Shown one piece after another: positions 1 to 9,544 of a DNA stretch of 64,000 bases. Where the stretch lies: assembly GCF_008757455.1 (NCBI RefSeq), contig NZ_VCMV01000003.1:124001-188000 (forward strand). The letters are read 5' to 3'. A program made the translations under genes and the position numbers. Numbering within the stretch: position 1 is the first letter of the stretch; each line of letters begins with the position of its first letter. The stretch is from Microvirga brassicacearum. GTDB taxonomy: Bacteria; Pseudomonadota; Alphaproteobacteria; Rhizobiales; Beijerinckiaceae. The notes under the pieces are model-generated. The model did no database searches. It worked only from the letters and a program-made list of their open reading frames with translations, and was not told where the DNA came from.

Positions 1-1057
1 CCGTCTGTTCGGGCGGCGTGGACTGACTTCTCATGATCGTCCAGTAGCTCTGGTCCTGCTCCACCTCCTCGGCGATCCGGCTCATGGTGGCGACCGCCTC
101 GACCGGATACTGGCCGGAGGCGCTTTCGGCCGACAACATGACCGCGTCCGCGCCGTCATAGACGGCCGTCGCCACGTCCGACACTTCGGCGCGCGTGGGA
201 ACGGGGGCGACGATCATCGATTCCAGCATCTGGGTCGCCACCACGACCGGCTTGCCGAGCCGGCGCGCGGTGCGGACGATGAGCTTCTGGATGCCCGGCA
301 CCTTCTCCAGCGGCATCTCGACCCCGAGATCGCCGCGGGCGACCATCACGGCGTCGGAAATTTCCATGATCTCGTCGAGGCGGGTGATGGCCTGTGGCTT
401 TTCCAGCTTCGACATGACGAGAGCGCGGCCCTGCGCGACCTTTTTCACTTCGGCGACATCTTCGGGACGCTGCACGAAGGAGAGCGCGATCCAGTCGACG
501 CCCGCATCGAGCGCCGCCTCGAGATCGGAGCGGTCCTTCTCGGTCATCGCCGCGACCGGGATGACCGTGTCGGGGAGGCTGACGCCCTTGCGGTTCGAGA
601 TGCGACCGGCGACCTCGACCTCGGTCACGGCTGAGCCTTCCTCGACGCTCTTTACCCGCAGGCGAAGCTTGCCGTCGTCGATCAGGATCGTGTGGCCGGG
701 CTCGAGCGAGGACAGGATTTCCGGATGCGGCAGGTGCACGCGCTTCGAGGTCCCAAGCGTCTTGTCGGCATCGAGGGTAAACGCCTGGCCCTTGACCAGC
801 GTCGCGCCATCATTCTCGAACATGTCGACGCGCAGCTTCGGCCCCTGGAGATCGGCCAGGATGGCGATCGGGCGCTTGAATTGCGTCTCCACCGCACGGA
901 TCATCGCCACGCGCTCGCGCAGCTTTTCGCGCGGCAGGTGGCTCATGTTGAGGCGGAAGACGTCGGCGCCTGCCTCGAACAATTTTGCGACCATTTCCGG
1001 ATTTTCGGAAGCGGGTCCCAAAGTGGCCAGAATTTTCGTGCGCCGTCCGCGTCTCAT
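1..1057 (-). CDS. pyk: Pyruvate kinase, partial (C-terminus beyond window start)
   Basis: Catalyses phosphoenolpyruvate + ADP to pyruvate + ATP, the last step of glycolysis, in the cytosol. Reading leftward from the ATG at 1057 gives [17 protein letters not shown], the family's start. Further on come the [11 protein letters not shown] segment, the metal-binding [11 protein letters not shown] segment and the TQMLESM motif. About 352 residues are present of a usual 470-480, so the rest of the C-domain lies outside the window. The start is one base after the stop of the DUF1036 gene (TAAGATG), with a G-rich Shine-Dalgarno just upstream, so the two are probably translated as one operon. Identification is secure. 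Confidence 0.95.
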   Translation of the reverse strand, partial: MRRGRRTKILATLGPASENPEMVAKLFEAGADVFRLNMSHLPREKLRERVAMIRAVETQFKRPIAILADLQGPKLRVDMFENDGATLVKGQAFTLDADKTLGTSKRVHLPHPEILSSLEPGHTILIDDGKLRLRVKSVEEGSAVTEVEVAGRISNRKGVSLPDTVIPVAAMTEKDRSDLEAALDAGVDWIALSFVQRPEDVAEVKKVAQGRALVMSKLEKPQAITRLDEIMEISDAVMVARGDLGVEMPLEKVPGIQKLIVRTARRLGKPVVVATQMLESMIVAPVPTRAEVSDVATAVYDGADAVMLSAESASGQYPVEAVATMSRIAEEVEQDQSYWTIMRSQSTPPEQT

Positions 1058-1058
1058 C

Positions 1059-1550
1059 TTATTGCCCCCCTGGGCGGTTCGTTTCCGTGAGCTGGATCGT
1101 CCAGCTTTTCTGTTCACCCGTGTCGACTTCAAAAAAGCCGCTGCGATCAAAGCCCCGGGCAAGGCAATCTTCCGTTCCGCGCACGGTGAATTCGCGTTCC
1201 CGCGTGCACATGAAGGATCGCCCGCTCCACTCGCCGCCACGGTCGTAATCGAGGGCGTACACATAGTAGAAGCGGCCGGACAACTGGCCCTTGAGAAGGG
1301 TCTCGCAGCCGCGCGAATTCAGGTTCCACCAGCCCTCCGTGACCCAGCCCTGCGCATCGCGATAACCAAGCGCGATTCCAACCCGGCTCGAGGTCATGTT
1401 GCAGAGACGCAGATCCGCCCGCGCAGGCGTTGCGGCGAGAAGCGATCCGGCTGCGAGGAAGAATGCGAAGCCCAGAGCGGCGCCGCGAGAATGGGCAACG
1501 CCAAGACTTCGCCGCCAGCGAGGAGCCGATAGGAAAAATGCGGCGGTCAT
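1059..1550 (-). CDS. DUF1036 family periplasmic protein
   Basis: Protein of 163 residues and unknown function. A hydrophobic stretch at about residues 23-43 ending in ATPARA looks like a cleavable signal peptide, so the mature protein should be periplasmic. The mature part begins [17 protein letters not shown], typical of DUF1036, and has four cysteines that could form two disulfides. The longer reading frame extends to 1661, but the signal peptide position favours the ATG at 1550. It lies immediately upstream of pyk, an arrangement I recall as common in Rhizobiales. No specific role can be assigned. Confidence 0.85.
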   Translation of the reverse strand: MTAAFFLSAPRWRRSLGVAHSRGAALGFAFFLAAGSLLAATPARADLRLCNMTSSRVGIALGYRDAQGWVTEGWWNLNSRGCETLLKGQLSGRFYYVYALDYDRGGEWSGRSFMCTREREFTVRGTEDCLARGFDRSGFFEVDTGEQKSWTIQLTETNRPGGQ

Positions 1551-1755
1551 GGATATATGTTCAGTCGCTTCGGATGAAGAAATCGCACAATGCTTCGGAA
1601 AGTATGTCGAATCGTTGTCGGGCAGAAGCGGTGCCGCATCAAGGCCCCCGCCGCAAATCATCCCGACCGGATCCGCGAAAAGTGAGATTTTTGCCGGTCC
1701 GCCGAGACAAAACCCCTTGTTTGAAGAGGATGGCGATGCCCTGCTTTACCCGGCA

Positions 1756-2673
1756 TCATCCGACCGGCGCATGCGATCGTGGCCGTGCCGCCCAGATGCC
1801 GATGAGAATCAACGCGCCGCCGAGGCTTTGAATCAGCGTCAGCGCCTCGTTCAGGATCAGCCAGCCGAAGACCGCAGCCGCAATGGCTTCAAGGAAAATC
1901 ACCAGCGACGAGAATACCGGCGGAAGCCGGCCGAGCGCGATCGCCAGGAGGCCCTGGCCGCCCGCCTGGCTGATGAACGCCATGGCGGTGAGGGCGGCGG
2001 TCCCCTGCCAGGTGTGCGGGATCACCCGCGTGTCGAACAGGAGGGCGATGACCAGCAGGACCGCCGATGTGACCATTCCGGCCTCGAACGTCACCCGAGC
2101 GGCGCCCGCGTTGTCGCGCGCCCGCCCGACCGCCAGAAAATAGAGGCCGAAGAAGAACGCGGTGGCGACGCCGAAGAGATCGCCGCGAATGCGGGCGGGA
2201 TCGACCTGAAGGCTCTGACCGATCAGCGCGCCGCCGCCGAGAAGGCAGAACAGGAGCCCCACGATGGTGCCCCGTGAGATTCGTTGCTTCAGCACGAACC
2301 AGACGATCAGGATCACGAAGAGGGGGGCGGTCGTCGCAAAAAAGGTGGCGTTGGCGACCGTCGTGTTGAGGATCGAAAGGTGCCAGAAGAACAGGTCGCC
2401 CGAGAATGCAAGGCCCGCCAGCACCGTCGCGCGGGTATAGGAGCGCCGGGGCGCATCAACCGGCGCCCGCTTCTCCTCGATCACCATCCAGGCGTAGACC
2501 ACGGGAAGAGAAAGCGCGACACGCCAGAACGCGCTGGCGAAGGGTCCGACATCGGCCGCGGCGAAGCGCACGAAAATCGGCGAGATCCCCATGGCGACGG
2601 CGCCCACGCACAAAGCCACAAAGGCCGGCGCGAGGCTCGATTCCAGTCGATCGGTCGTCGGTGTGGCGGACAT
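1756..2673 (-). CDS. EamA/DMT-family transporter
   Basis: Inner-membrane permease of the drug/metabolite transporter superfamily, about 305 residues with roughly ten hydrophobic segments arranged as two EamA repeats. Motifs seen include AMGISPIFVRFAAADVGPF in the first repeat and FSSLVIFLEAIAAAVFGWL in the second. Substrate unknown; relatives export amino acids or metabolites. The ATG at 2673 is preferred to an upstream TTG at 2694; neither has a strong ribosome-binding site. The gene sits exactly where synteny would place the missing N-terminal part of the neighbouring N-formylglutamate amidohydrolase, so it may have replaced it. Confidence 0.88.
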   Translation of the reverse strand: MSATPTTDRLESSLAPAFVALCVGAVAMGISPIFVRFAAADVGPFASAFWRVALSLPVVYAWMVIEEKRAPVDAPRRSYTRATVLAGLAFSGDLFFWHLSILNTTVANATFFATTAPLFVILIVWFVLKQRISRGTIVGLLFCLLGGGALIGQSLQVDPARIRGDLFGVATAFFFGLYFLAVGRARDNAGAARVTFEAGMVTSAVLLVIALLFDTRVIPHTWQGTAALTAMAFISQAGGQGLLAIALGRLPPVFSSLVIFLEAIAAAVFGWLILNEALTLIQSLGGALILIGIWAARPRSHAPVG

Positions 2674-2822
2674 CGGGTTTTTTCGAAATGCCAAGATTCG
2701 GGCTGCCAGGAGCGGCCGGGTCCGAAGGCGCGGCCGGCAAAGGAAATGCGGTCGCGCTGTCAGTTGTCCTAGGTCAGGTTAAGGCCCTTCCACAACCCCT
2801 TCCACCGGCTTCATCCCTGATC

Positions 2823-3135
2823 ATGTCCGCACCTCGTGCGCGCGCATTCCGATATTTCGCTCGAAGGCTCGTCGTCGGCGACAACGAGCCGTATGATGGC
2901 GCGCTTGCGGGCGATACGATCCACCGTCACGCCACCGGCCGGGGCCTAGCCAAAGCGCTTATCGAGATCCGGCAGGACCTGATCGCCCCGGGTGAGGGCG
3001 CGGAAGTGTGGGTGGAACGATTCGCGCGGATGCTCGGGCTCCCGCGGAGCGCCAGGAACTGCGAATGCCGGCGCTTCAGCCCACCCGAACGGGCGCTCGG
3101 TTGCGCCGTCGCTGAGGATTACGGGGATAAGTGCC

Positions 3136-3143
<8 letters not shown>
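2823..3143 (+). pseudogene. N-formylglutamate amidohydrolase remnant (C-terminal fragment)
   Basis: The frame encodes VVGDNEPYDGALAGDT followed by HRHATGRGLAKALIEIRQDL, the conserved C-terminal signature of the N-formylglutamate amidohydrolase family. This family has about 260-290 residues and hydrolyses N-formylglutamate. Only about 70 recognisable residues remain. The N-terminal two thirds are absent, because just 150 bp separate the fragment from the EamA gene. The tail after ARMLG does not look like the family and runs into the start of DUF1244. The ATG at 2823 is only the first in-frame one; no ribosome-binding site supports expression. Read as a decayed gene. Confidence 0.75.
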
Positions 3144-3432
<289 letters not shown>

Positions 3433-3492
3433 ACGTGGCCCCAACCCGTTTCCCGATCCCGGCCGAAGCGCCATCAATCAAAGGCTATTTTT

Positions 3493-3753
3493 ATGGACGA
3501 CGCAGCATTTCAAACCGAATCGGTTGCCGGCGATCAGCTCAAGGCCTTCATCGAGCGCCTCGAGCGCCTCGAGGAAGAGAAGGCGGGCATCGCGGGTGAC
3601 ATCAAGGACGTGTACGCCGAGGCCAAGGGCAATGGCTTCGACACCAAGGTGATCCGCAAGATCATTTCGATCCGCAAGCGCGACTACGCGGAGCGGCAGG
3701 AGGAAGAGGCGATCCTCGAACTCTACATGCAGGCGCTCGGAATGGCCGGCTAA
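3493..3753 (+). CDS. gapR: GapR-like nucleoid-associated protein (DUF2312)
   Basis: Protein of 86 residues, mostly charged alpha-helix, with the DUF2312 signature [20 protein letters not shown] and a long predicted helix from about residue 15 to 45. In Caulobacter, GapR (same family) binds overtwisted DNA ahead of the replication fork and is needed for chromosome replication and segregation. Length and sequence fit the whole family with no truncation. A strong intrinsic terminator follows at once. Family membership is clear; the role here is inferred from Caulobacter. Confidence 0.88.
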   Translation: MDDAAFQTESVAGDQLKAFIERLERLEEEKAGIAGDIKDVYAEAKGNGFDTKVIRKIISIRKRDYAERQEEEAILELYMQALGMAG

Positions 3754-3779
3754 GGCATTTTCGACACTGACAATGCAAG

Positions 3780-3808
3780 AAGGCGGGGCATCGACCCCGC
3801 CTTTTTCA
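3780..3808 (+). terminator. Intrinsic terminator after gapR
   Basis: An 8-bp GC-rich stem (AGGCGGGG / CCCCGCCT) around a 6-base loop, followed by a run of T. It ends the gapR transcript before the convergent DUF882 gene. Confidence 0.9.
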
Positions 3809-3835
3809 TTTTGAACGATGCTCGGCCTCGGGGCT

Positions 3836-5512
3836 TCAGCGCACCACCGCCAGGGGTTTGACGGCGGGTCCGGTGAACCGGTTCGTCGCCAGATCGCCCA
3901 TGGGCTTTGCCGAGAATCCCATGTCGAGGCTCGGGCCCGCCGTCATGAGAGCCCGCGCCGTCGCAGGCGGGGCCTTGGCTTTCGCCGGGACCGCAATCGC
4001 TGGGACGGGGGCTGGCGGCGGAGCTTTCTCGTCCTTCGAAGCCACCCGTCCGGGCGCCGTCGAGCCTGTGACCGGCATGTCGAGGACCGCTGCCGACGCC
4101 ACGGCGATCGACGCGGCGGGCCGCCGCGGCGGCAGGGGATGTTCGACCGCCTCAAGGCTTGCCACGACGCCGGTGAGGCCGCGCAATTCAGGCGCGCTTG
4201 CGGCTGGGATCGGATTGGATTGCGCCAACGCGCTGGGGCGCGCCGGCGGCACGGGCGCATAGGCGATCACCGGGCCGGACGTCACCGAAACATCATCCGG
4301 GCGGCGCGGCGGCATCGGCGCGAATGCCACATCTCGCGACGATCCCGTCTCTCCGCCGGCGGGCCCCTGCTGCCAGGCCAGCGAGGGCCCGGTGGCGGTC
4401 TCGACCGTCTGTGGCAGGCCGGCGATCCTCGTCGGAGGCAGGGGTGGTGGGGAGGCGATGTCCTCGCGCAGGGCCGGCGCGACGGCGGCGACGACGGCCG
4501 GAGCCGGCGGCTGCTCGACACGCGGCTGCGGGATCGCGGCGGTGCGGGTCAACTGGCGCGAAGGCGGCGGCGAGTTGGTCTGCTGCAGAGCCGCATAGAC
4601 GCTCGAGTTGGAATCGCTGGCGTAATATTCCTGCGGCGACGTATCGCGGCGACCGGCGAGAAGGTTGCGGCCGGGCCGGGAGGCGGCGCGGATTTCCTCC
4701 GCATCCTCGTCCTCGTCGCTGCCGCCGAACAGGGTCGCCCAGAAGCTCTTGCGCCGTGTCGGCACGACTTCGCCCGCATCCGCGAACGCCGAGTAGCCCG
4801 CGACCGTGCCCCCCTTGGCGAGCACTTCCGCGCGCGCTTCCTCGTAGCGCGCCAGCGGGGTGCCGTCGGCGGGCACGTGCACGGTCTTGCCATCCGGGAA
4901 GATGCGCGCGAGCTGGCCGCGCGTCATGCGCGGCCACGCGCGCACGCTGCCCACATCGAGATGAACAAACGGCGTATAGGCATTGGGATAGTAGCCGACG
5001 CCGCCATTCTGCAGGCGCATGCCGATGGCGCGCAGCCGCTCGGTCGGAACGTCCGGCAGATAGAAATCGAGCGCCTTTCCGAGCATGTGCTGGCTGTTCT
5101 TGGCGACGGCGCTCGAGCGGCGGCGCAACATCGAATTGGTGTTCGGCGAGCGATAGGCGGAATTCACGTGCACGGGCGCCTCGGAGCCGACTTCGCGATA
5201 GACCTCCCACACAGTGTCGAACAGGCGCGGGTCCATGCGGGTTTTTTCCTCGCGCCGCCAATCGCGCAGGAACCAGTTGAGCTGCTCGAGGGCGCGCGGA
5301 TCGTACTGGCCATTGCGGCGGAAGGTGACGGTCAGCGTCTCCTTGGTGTTGTTGTGGTAGAAACTCAACGTCCGCGTATCGCCATTGGCGATGGCGTCCT
5401 GCGTCGCGCGTGTGCCGCCGACAAACACAGCTGCGATGGCCGCGAGACAGAGCCCCGTGCGACGGAGGATGTTCGACGCGACCGCAGCGCGGCCCGAACG
5501 CAATACTCTCAC
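3836..5512 (-). CDS. DUF882 family murein peptidase-like protein, M15/YcbK-like
   Basis: Exported protein of 558 residues. An N-terminal hydrophobic segment at about residues 18-36 is a signal peptide or anchor. The DUF882 domain, residues about 45-215, carries VNSAYRSPNTN, SQHMLGKALDFY and TPFVHLDVGSVR, whose histidines and aspartate (near residues 140-146 and 184) are the zinc ligands in M15-type peptidases. This points to peptidoglycan hydrolysis. The remaining 340 residues are low-complexity, rich in Pro/Ala with repeated PP-RR-P motifs, and probably disordered. It is downstream of and codirectional with the L,D-transpeptidase, suggesting shared cell-wall work. Substrate unknown. Confidence 0.85.
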   Translation of the reverse strand: MRVLRSGRAAVASNILRRTGLCLAAIAAVFVGGTRATQDAIANGDTRTLSFYHNNTKETLTVTFRRNGQYDPRALEQLNWFLRDWRREEKTRMDPRLFDTVWEVYREVGSEAPVHVNSAYRSPNTNSMLRRRSSAVAKNSQHMLGKALDFYLPDVPTERLRAIGMRLQNGGVGYYPNAYTPFVHLDVGSVRAWPRMTRGQLARIFPDGKTVHVPADGTPLARYEEARAEVLAKGGTVAGYSAFADAGEVVPTRRKSFWATLFGGSDEDEDAEEIRAASRPGRNLLAGRRDTSPQEYYASDSNSSVYAALQQTNSPPPSRQLTRTAAIPQPRVEQPPAPAVVAAVAPALREDIASPPPLPPTRIAGLPQTVETATGPSLAWQQGPAGGETGSSRDVAFAPMPPRRPDDVSVTSGPVIAYAPVPPARPSALAQSNPIPAASAPELRGLTGVVASLEAVEHPLPPRRPAASIAVASAAVLDMPVTGSTAPGRVASKDEKAPPPAPVPAIAVPAKAKAPPATARALMTAGPSLDMGFSAKPMGDLATNRFTGPAVKPLAVVR

Positions 5513-5653
5513 TGTGATACTCGTTTATGCGTGCCGCTGTGGGGCGGCATCCCTTATGGTTGAGGGATATTTGCCGAAGACGGTTACTTCCCGGTTAAGT
5601 GAAAAGCGGAAAGCTGAAACTTTCCCCATTCCTCCAGGATGCCGGCTGGAAAT

Positions 5654-7429
5654 TCAGGAAGGGAGACCCAAGGCCGCCCGAACCTTGCGGTCGAAGCCGT
5701 AGAGATCGTCGAAGGATTTGAGCGCGCCGTTCTCGTCGACGGAAAGCGTGAAGTAAGTGAGATGAACCGGCAGGGGGCGCTTCAGATGCACGTACCGCTC
5801 GCCCTTGCCCACCAGTCCTCTCAGTGTCTTCTCGGACCATTTGTCATCCTGGCCGAGAATCTCTTCGGCCAGCTGGAACGGTTGATCGACGCGCACGCAT
5901 CCGTGGCTGAATGCGCGCTTGCCGGCCGAGAACAGATTGCGGTTGGGCGTGTCGTGCAGATACACCGCGTGATCGTTCGGGAACATGAACTTGATCAGGC
6001 CGAGCGCATTGCGTGCGCCGGGCGGCTGTTGCACGGAAATGCGATTGCCTTTGCGGATCACCCGATAGCCCTTGCGCGCCGCGTAATCCGGATCGGCGGC
6101 AAGCGCCGGCAGGAACTCCTTCTTGATGATCGAGGGCGGCAGCGTCCACGACGGATTGACCACCAGATATTTCATGTTCTCGGAGAAAATCGGCGTCTGC
6201 GTCTGCTCCTTGCCGACAATCACGCGCGTCTCGTGCACCACGTCGCCGCGCTCGACGAGCCGCAGGCGATATTCCGGCACGTTGACCATGATGTGCCGCG
6301 CGCCGAGATCAGCCGGGAGCCAGCGCCAGCGCTCCATATTGGAGATCAGTTCGCTCTCCAGCACCGCGCGCGGCTGGCTCGACAGGGCCGCAATGGTGCG
6401 GGCGTTGAGCACGCCGTTGGTCGGCAGGCCCTTGGCCTTCTGGAACTCCGCCACCGCCGTCGCGACGCGCTCGTCGTAAAGATTCTGATCCTTGCCGTTC
6501 TGTTTGATTTTGAAGTGCGCACGGATCAACGGCACGCGCGGATCCTGCATGCCGACGCGAAGGATCGGGCCCTTGGGAACGCGCACCGTCGGTTGCGAAG
6601 GCTGGTTGGATCGCAACTTCGCCAATTCGGCGCGCAGCGCTTGGTAGGTGGGATGCGGGGGGTTGTAGGCCACGAGCACCGCCCCCGCATCCTTGGCGGC
6701 GGAAAGGCGAGCCAGTACGTCACCCGCCTGCGGCAGGTCGAGTTTGGCGGTGATCAGCGGTGAGATGCGCGACAGTTCGATGCGACCGCCACGTGCGTCG
6801 CGGGCGTAGAGGATGGCCGATGCGCTGAGGCGCAAATCCGCATGGGCCCATTGCGCCGGGGCGGCATCCTTCGCAAGGCCCGGATCGGGAAGGGTGTAAT
6901 CGGTGCTGACGAGTCCGTCCTCGTTGGCCGCCTTCAGGCGCGCCACAATCGCTTTCGCGGCCGGCGTCCAGACACCGTCGCGAACCCAGACAAGCGGCTG
7001 CTCACTCGCCGCGTAGAACGCCGATAGTGATTCCCGATCCGCTCCGGTGAGGCGCAATTCACGCATCGCCGCGTCGTCTGCAAGCCGGTCCTCCACCGCG
7101 AGGCGCAGCCAGTCGGCCTTGATGGCGGCGAGCGCCGAATCGCTGTCGGGGAGGGGAATCTCGATAGGCGGCGCAGGCGCCGACAGGTCGTCGGCATTGA
7201 TCATCACCGGTGCGGGCGGCTCCGGTTCGGGCAGGATCGCGACGTCTTGCGGGGCCGGCAATGGCATCGACGCGATGTCGTCGAATGAGGGCTGGGCGGG
7301 CTCAACGAGGATCGGCAGCTGATCGGGCAGCACGGGATACTCGTCCGCCACGACGGCCGTCAGTGAAAAGAGCGAAACGGATCCGATCAGCCCCAGCACG
7401 GGAACGGTTTTGCGAAGGCTGCGAATCAT
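5654..7429 (-). CDS. L,D-transpeptidase, YcbB/LdtD-like
   Basis: Periplasmic enzyme of about 591 residues that makes 3-3 peptidoglycan cross-links or attaches proteins to murein. A signal peptide (about residues 8-28) is followed by a Pro-rich stretch, a scaffold domain, a peptidoglycan-binding helix bundle (PTNGVLNARTIAAL) and a YkuD catalytic domain. The active-site motif SHGCVRV, with Cys near residue 511, is intact, as is the upstream HDTPNRNLF histidine. The start is chosen at the ATG at 7429 because AAGGA lies six bases before it; an ATG two codons earlier overlaps that site. Length matches the large YcbB-type rather than small ErfK-type enzymes. Confidence 0.92.
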   Translation of the reverse strand: MIRSLRKTVPVLGLIGSVSLFSLTAVVADEYPVLPDQLPILVEPAQPSFDDIASMPLPAPQDVAILPEPEPPAPVMINADDLSAPAPPIEIPLPDSDSALAAIKADWLRLAVEDRLADDAAMRELRLTGADRESLSAFYAASEQPLVWVRDGVWTPAAKAIVARLKAANEDGLVSTDYTLPDPGLAKDAAPAQWAHADLRLSASAILYARDARGGRIELSRISPLITAKLDLPQAGDVLARLSAAKDAGAVLVAYNPPHPTYQALRAELAKLRSNQPSQPTVRVPKGPILRVGMQDPRVPLIRAHFKIKQNGKDQNLYDERVATAVAEFQKAKGLPTNGVLNARTIAALSSQPRAVLESELISNMERWRWLPADLGARHIMVNVPEYRLRLVERGDVVHETRVIVGKEQTQTPIFSENMKYLVVNPSWTLPPSIIKKEFLPALAADPDYAARKGYRVIRKGNRISVQQPPGARNALGLIKFMFPNDHAVYLHDTPNRNLFSAGKRAFSHGCVRVDQPFQLAEEILGQDDKWSEKTLRGLVGKGERYVHLKRPLPVHLTYFTLSVDENGALKSFDDLYGFDRKVRAALGLPS

Positions 7430-7690
7430 CGTCATTCCTTAAAATCTACGCGACCCGTCAAGCTAACGCACGAACCGGCGATACGGCTCGCTTGCTCTAG
7501 CCCGACTCCATCAATTTACGGTAAAGACGGGAGGAGGGAGCGTCGGACAAGGCGAAGTGAACCGCGATGCTCCGTCGAAAGAGTAAACCGGCGCTTAACA
7601 AAGTCCGGAGCTGTCCTCGCGACAGCGATCGGGTTGATCCGGTGGGCCCGACGGCCAATATGGTGATCTGACCGCTCTTGCTTTTCGAAA

Positions 7691-9544
7691 TTGCCCTCCA
7701 GGCTCCTGAAAGACAGACCCTTGCACCAAGCTTCCGCAACTGTATCCCAGCAAGTCGAACTCGGCTCGTTGCCCGAATGGAACCTCGCGGATCTTTATCC
7801 GGGCCTCGACAGCGAGGCTCTCAAAGCCGATCTCGCCAGGGCGGAAGCCGAATGCAAGGCGTTCGCCGATACCTATCGCGGGACGCTCGACGCGATGGCG
7901 CGCAGCGACGCCGGAGCGGATGCGATGTTCGCCGCTCTCAAACGCTACGAGGCCGTGGAGGATCTTCTCGGCCGGCTCATGTCCTATGCGGGCCTCGTTT
8001 ATGCGGGCGACACCACCGACCCGGTTAGGGCGAAATTCTACGGCGACGTTCAGGAACGCCTCACCGCCGCCTCCAGCGAATTGCTGTTCTTCGGCCTCGA
8101 GATGAACCGCATCGATGACGCGGTTCTCGATGCCACTGTCGCGCGGGAGCCGCTTCATTATTACCGGCCGTGGATCGAGGATCTGCGCAAGGACAAGCCG
8201 TATCAGCTCGACGACAAGATCGAGCAGCTTTTTCACGAAAAATCGGTGACCGGGCGCGGCGCGTGGAACCGGCTGTTCGACGAGACCATCGCGTCGCTCA
8301 AATTCGATGTCCGCGGCGAGGAACTCGCCATCGAGCCGACCCTGAACAAGCTGCAGGACACGGACGAGACCGTGCGCAAGGACGCGTCCAACGCGCTTGC
8401 CAAGACCCTGAAGGCCAATCTGCGCGGCTTCACGCTCATCACCAACACGCTGGCGAAGGACAAGGAAATCTCCGATCGGTGGCGTGGTTTCGAGGATGTG
8501 GCGGATTCGCGCCACCTCGCCAACCGCGTCGAGCGCGAGGTGGTCGAGGCGCTCGTGACAGCCGTACAGGAGGCCTATCCGCGCCTGTCGCACCGCTATT
8601 ACAAGCTGAAGGCCCGCTGGTTCGGCAAGGATCAGCTCGATCATTGGGATCGCAACGCGCCCCTGCCGAAGGTGGATCAGCGCAGCATCCCCTGGGACGA
8701 GGCGAAACAGACGGTCCTATTGGCCTATGCGGCCTTCTCTCCGCGTTTGGCCGACATTGCGCAGCGCTTTTTCGACGAACGCTGGATCGATGCGCCCACA
8801 AGGCCGGGAAAATCGCCTGGCGCCTTCGCGCATCCGACCGTGCCGTCGGCGCATCCCTATGTGCTGCTGAACTATCAGGGCAAGCCGCGCGACGTGATGA
8901 CGTTGGCGCACGAACTCGGGCACGGCGTTCATCAGGTGTTGGCGGCGCCCAACGGCGCGCTGATGGCGCCGACACCGCTGACTTTGGCTGAAACCGCAAG
9001 TGTCTTCGGCGAGATGCTGACCTTCCGCCGTCTCCTCGACCAGACCACCGACCCCATCCAGCGCAAGGCGATGCTGGCGGCGAAAGTGGAGGACATGATC
9101 AATACGGTGGTGCGCCAGATCGCCTTCTATGCGTTCGAGCGCAAGGTCCATCTCGAGCGGCGCAACGGCGAATTGACCGCCGATAAGCTCTGCGAATTGT
9201 GGATGTCGGTGCAGGATGAGAGCCTCGGTCCGGCGATCCGCCTTGGGCCGGGCTACGAATCCTTCTGGACCTACATCCCGCACTTCGTCCATTCGCCGTT
9301 CTATGTCTATGCGTACGCGTTCGGCGATTGCCTGGTGAACTCGCTCTATGGCGTTTACGAGCGCTCCAACGAGGGTTTCGTCGACAAGTATTTTGCGCTG
9401 CTGTCAGCCGGCGGCACGAAGCATTATTCGGAACTGCTGGCGCCTTTCGGACTCGATGCGAGCGATCCGAAATTCTGGCAGATCGGCCTGTCGATGATCG
9501 AGGGATTGATCATCGAACTCGAATCGATGGAGCAGACGTCCTAG
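7691..9544 (+). CDS. pepF: M3 family oligoendopeptidase F
   Basis: Cytosolic zinc metallopeptidase of about 600-617 residues that cleaves short peptides. The catalytic motif HELGHGVH lies near residue 407, with the third-ligand glutamate in LAETASVFGEML about 25 residues further on, as in family M3B. The N-terminal helical domain and C-terminal YAYAFGDCLVNSLYG region are complete. The start is uncertain: 7691 is a TTG without a good ribosome-binding site, and another TTG at 7721 is possible; there is no ATG before the conserved LPEWNLADLYPGL. The stop abuts the start of the next gene, indicating coupled translation. Confidence 0.92.
   Translation: MPSRLLKDRPLHQASATVSQQVELGSLPEWNLADLYPGLDSEALKADLARAEAECKAFADTYRGTLDAMARSDAGADAMFAALKRYEAVEDLLGRLMSYAGLVYAGDTTDPVRAKFYGDVQERLTAASSELLFFGLEMNRIDDAVLDATVAREPLHYYRPWIEDLRKDKPYQLDDKIEQLFHEKSVTGRGAWNRLFDETIASLKFDVRGEELAIEPTLNKLQDTDETVRKDASNALAKTLKANLRGFTLITNTLAKDKEISDRWRGFEDVADSRHLANRVEREVVEALVTAVQEAYPRLSHRYYKLKARWFGKDQLDHWDRNAPLPKVDQRSIPWDEAKQTVLLAYAAFSPRLADIAQRFFDERWIDAPTRPGKSPGAFAHPTVPSAHPYVLLNYQGKPRDVMTLAHELGHGVHQVLAAPNGALMAPTPLTLAETASVFGEMLTFRRLLDQTTDPIQRKAMLAAKVEDMINTVVRQIAFYAFERKVHLERRNGELTADKLCELWMSVQDESLGPAIRLGPGYESFWTYIPHFVHSPFYVYAYAFGDCLVNSLYGVYERSNEGFVDKYFALLSAGGTKHYSELLAPFGLDASDPKFWQIGLSMIEGLIIELESMEQTS

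Noticed and set aside
3818-5563. A 581-residue + strand frame opposite the DUF882 gene
   Set aside because: Low-complexity Arg/Gly/His composition with no domain; it is the shadow of the Pro/Ala-rich DUF882 tail.
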